Source of the DNA: JBOGWP01 sp050693875
Lineage (GTDB): Bacteria; Actinomycetota; CADDZG01; JAHWKV01; JBOGWP01
Length of the DNA: 5,890 nucleotides
Reading direction: 5' to 3'
Assembly: GCA_050693875.1 (NCBI GenBank)
Contig: JBOGWP010000029.1
Span: forward strand, 1-5,890
The notes beneath the pieces are model-generated. The model worked only from the letters and a program-made list of their open reading frames with translations, was not told where the DNA came from and ran no database searches. The position numbers were made by a program, and so were the translations under genes. How positions within the stretch are numbered: position 1 is the first letter of the stretch; each line of letters starts with the position of its first letter. This document shows, in pieces, positions 5,634 to 5,890 of the stretch.

Positions 5634-5666
5634 CTGCGCAAGAATTACTCAGTCATAATTACGCAG
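5634..5666. repeat. Subterminal near-palindrome at the IS end
   Basis: CTGCG (5634-5638) pairs with CGCAG (5662-5666), and AATTA (5643-5647) pairs with TAATT (5656-5660), around an 8-nt loop; a small asymmetric bulge separates the two stems. The element lies between the transposase stop and the inferred IS tip. It may be a transposase-binding site or a hairpin limiting read-through. Confidence 0.45.
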
Positions 5667-5673
5667 GTGTAGT

Positions 5674-5890
5674 TCACTTTCGGGGCGCGACGGTGTAGGT
5701 CCAGTCGCGGTGCCATTGGTGGGGGCGGAGGGCACTGCGGCCAGTTGGGCATCGGTGACGGAAAGGCCTGTCGGGTAGGAGGCGCGGTCTCGGTGAGCGT
5801 GAACCTTCAACCCGGACCTGGTCTTGGTGGCGCCGATGAGGTTGACGACGACCTCGTGGGAGATGAGCGGGCGGCCTCGCCAGTTCATGG
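5674..5890 (-). pseudogene. ISAzo13-like transposase, C-terminal fragment with apparent frameshift
   Basis: The visible part reads MNWRGRPLISHEVVVNLIGA, then TKTRSGLKVHAHRD and SYPTGLSVTDAQLAAVP. This closely resembles, from memory, the C-terminus of ISAzo13-family DDE transposases (INWRGRPL...VNLI...YP.G..V.DA...). The gene continues past the right edge, so the ATG at 5888 is internal and not a true start. After LAAVP the frame gives an unrelated tail ending near 5649. A neighbouring frame instead encodes HQWHRDWTYTVAPRK with TGA at 5676-5674, the ending expected for the family. One base restored in the C-run at 5730-5732 (minus strand CCC) would join them as VPLRPHQW. The copy is therefore either inactive or affected by a sequence error. 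Confidence 0.72.

Larger units (their letters stand above)
5627..5890. mobile_element. One end of an ISAzo13-like insertion sequence (cut by window end)
   Basis: PIN toxin coding sequence ends abruptly near 5626, and AT-richer, non-coding DNA beginning about GGGGCTGCGCAAGAATTAC follows. Beyond it is a transposase C-terminus on the minus strand, running off the right edge. This arrangement is that of an IS inserted into vapC with its transposase transcribed toward vapB. The exact boundary and target duplication cannot be set without the other end. The first about 45 nt contain a near-palindrome. Confidence 0.7.

Noticed and set aside
5649..5673. Extended C-terminal tail of the transposase ending near 5649
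   Set aside because: The tail sequence is unrelated to the family, while the adjacent frame ends with the expected HQWHRDWTYT-like motif; the tail results from the frameshift.

Overview
The window is high-GC DNA, and its main block is a seven-gene operon on the minus strand. Read in the direction of transcription (right to left), the order is pdxS, pdxT, yebC, ruvC, ruvA, ruvB, DUF2905 gene. The pdxST-yebC-ruvCAB order is characteristic of Actinobacteria. GC content, frequent GTG/TTG starts and an AbrB/PIN toxin-antitoxin pair fit a high-GC actinobacterium. A deep lineage such as Thermoleophilia is possible, but that is inference and no rRNA is present to settle it.

Layout: (1) Positions 1-70 hold the last 22 codons of an unidentified plus-strand gene, convergent with the operon. 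(2) Positions 123-4942 hold the operon. PdxS and PdxT form pyridoxal 5'-phosphate synthase, YebC is a translation-associated factor, RuvC/A/B process Holliday junctions, and the last gene encodes a small two-helix membrane protein. The genes are packed closely: ruvC/ruvA and ruvA/ruvB overlap by GTGA, the ruvB stop abuts the next start, and gaps of 2 nt separate pdxS/pdxT and pdxT/yebC. The one sizeable gap (156 nt, yebC-ruvC) holds two perfect hairpins, a possible -10 box and the strong ruvC ribosome binding site. (3) Positions 4943-5078 are a divergent intergenic region with a -10-like box placed so that pdxS may be leaderless. (4) Positions 5079-5626 hold a vapBC-type module. Its antitoxin is intact, but its PIN toxin is frameshifted and cut off by an insertion sequence. 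(5) From about 5627 to the window end lies one end of an ISAzo13-like insertion sequence, with the transposase C-terminus on the minus strand.

The most unusual feature is in pdxT. Compared with a typical PdxT, it carries about 42 extra in-frame residues just after the nucleophile-elbow helix. They are encoded by a G/C-homopolymer-rich, hairpin-forming segment with similar ends in direct orientation. It looks like a small palindromic repeat that has inserted into a protein-coding gene without destroying its frame. The remainder of the operon is ordinary housekeeping content, and no new multi-gene system is evident.
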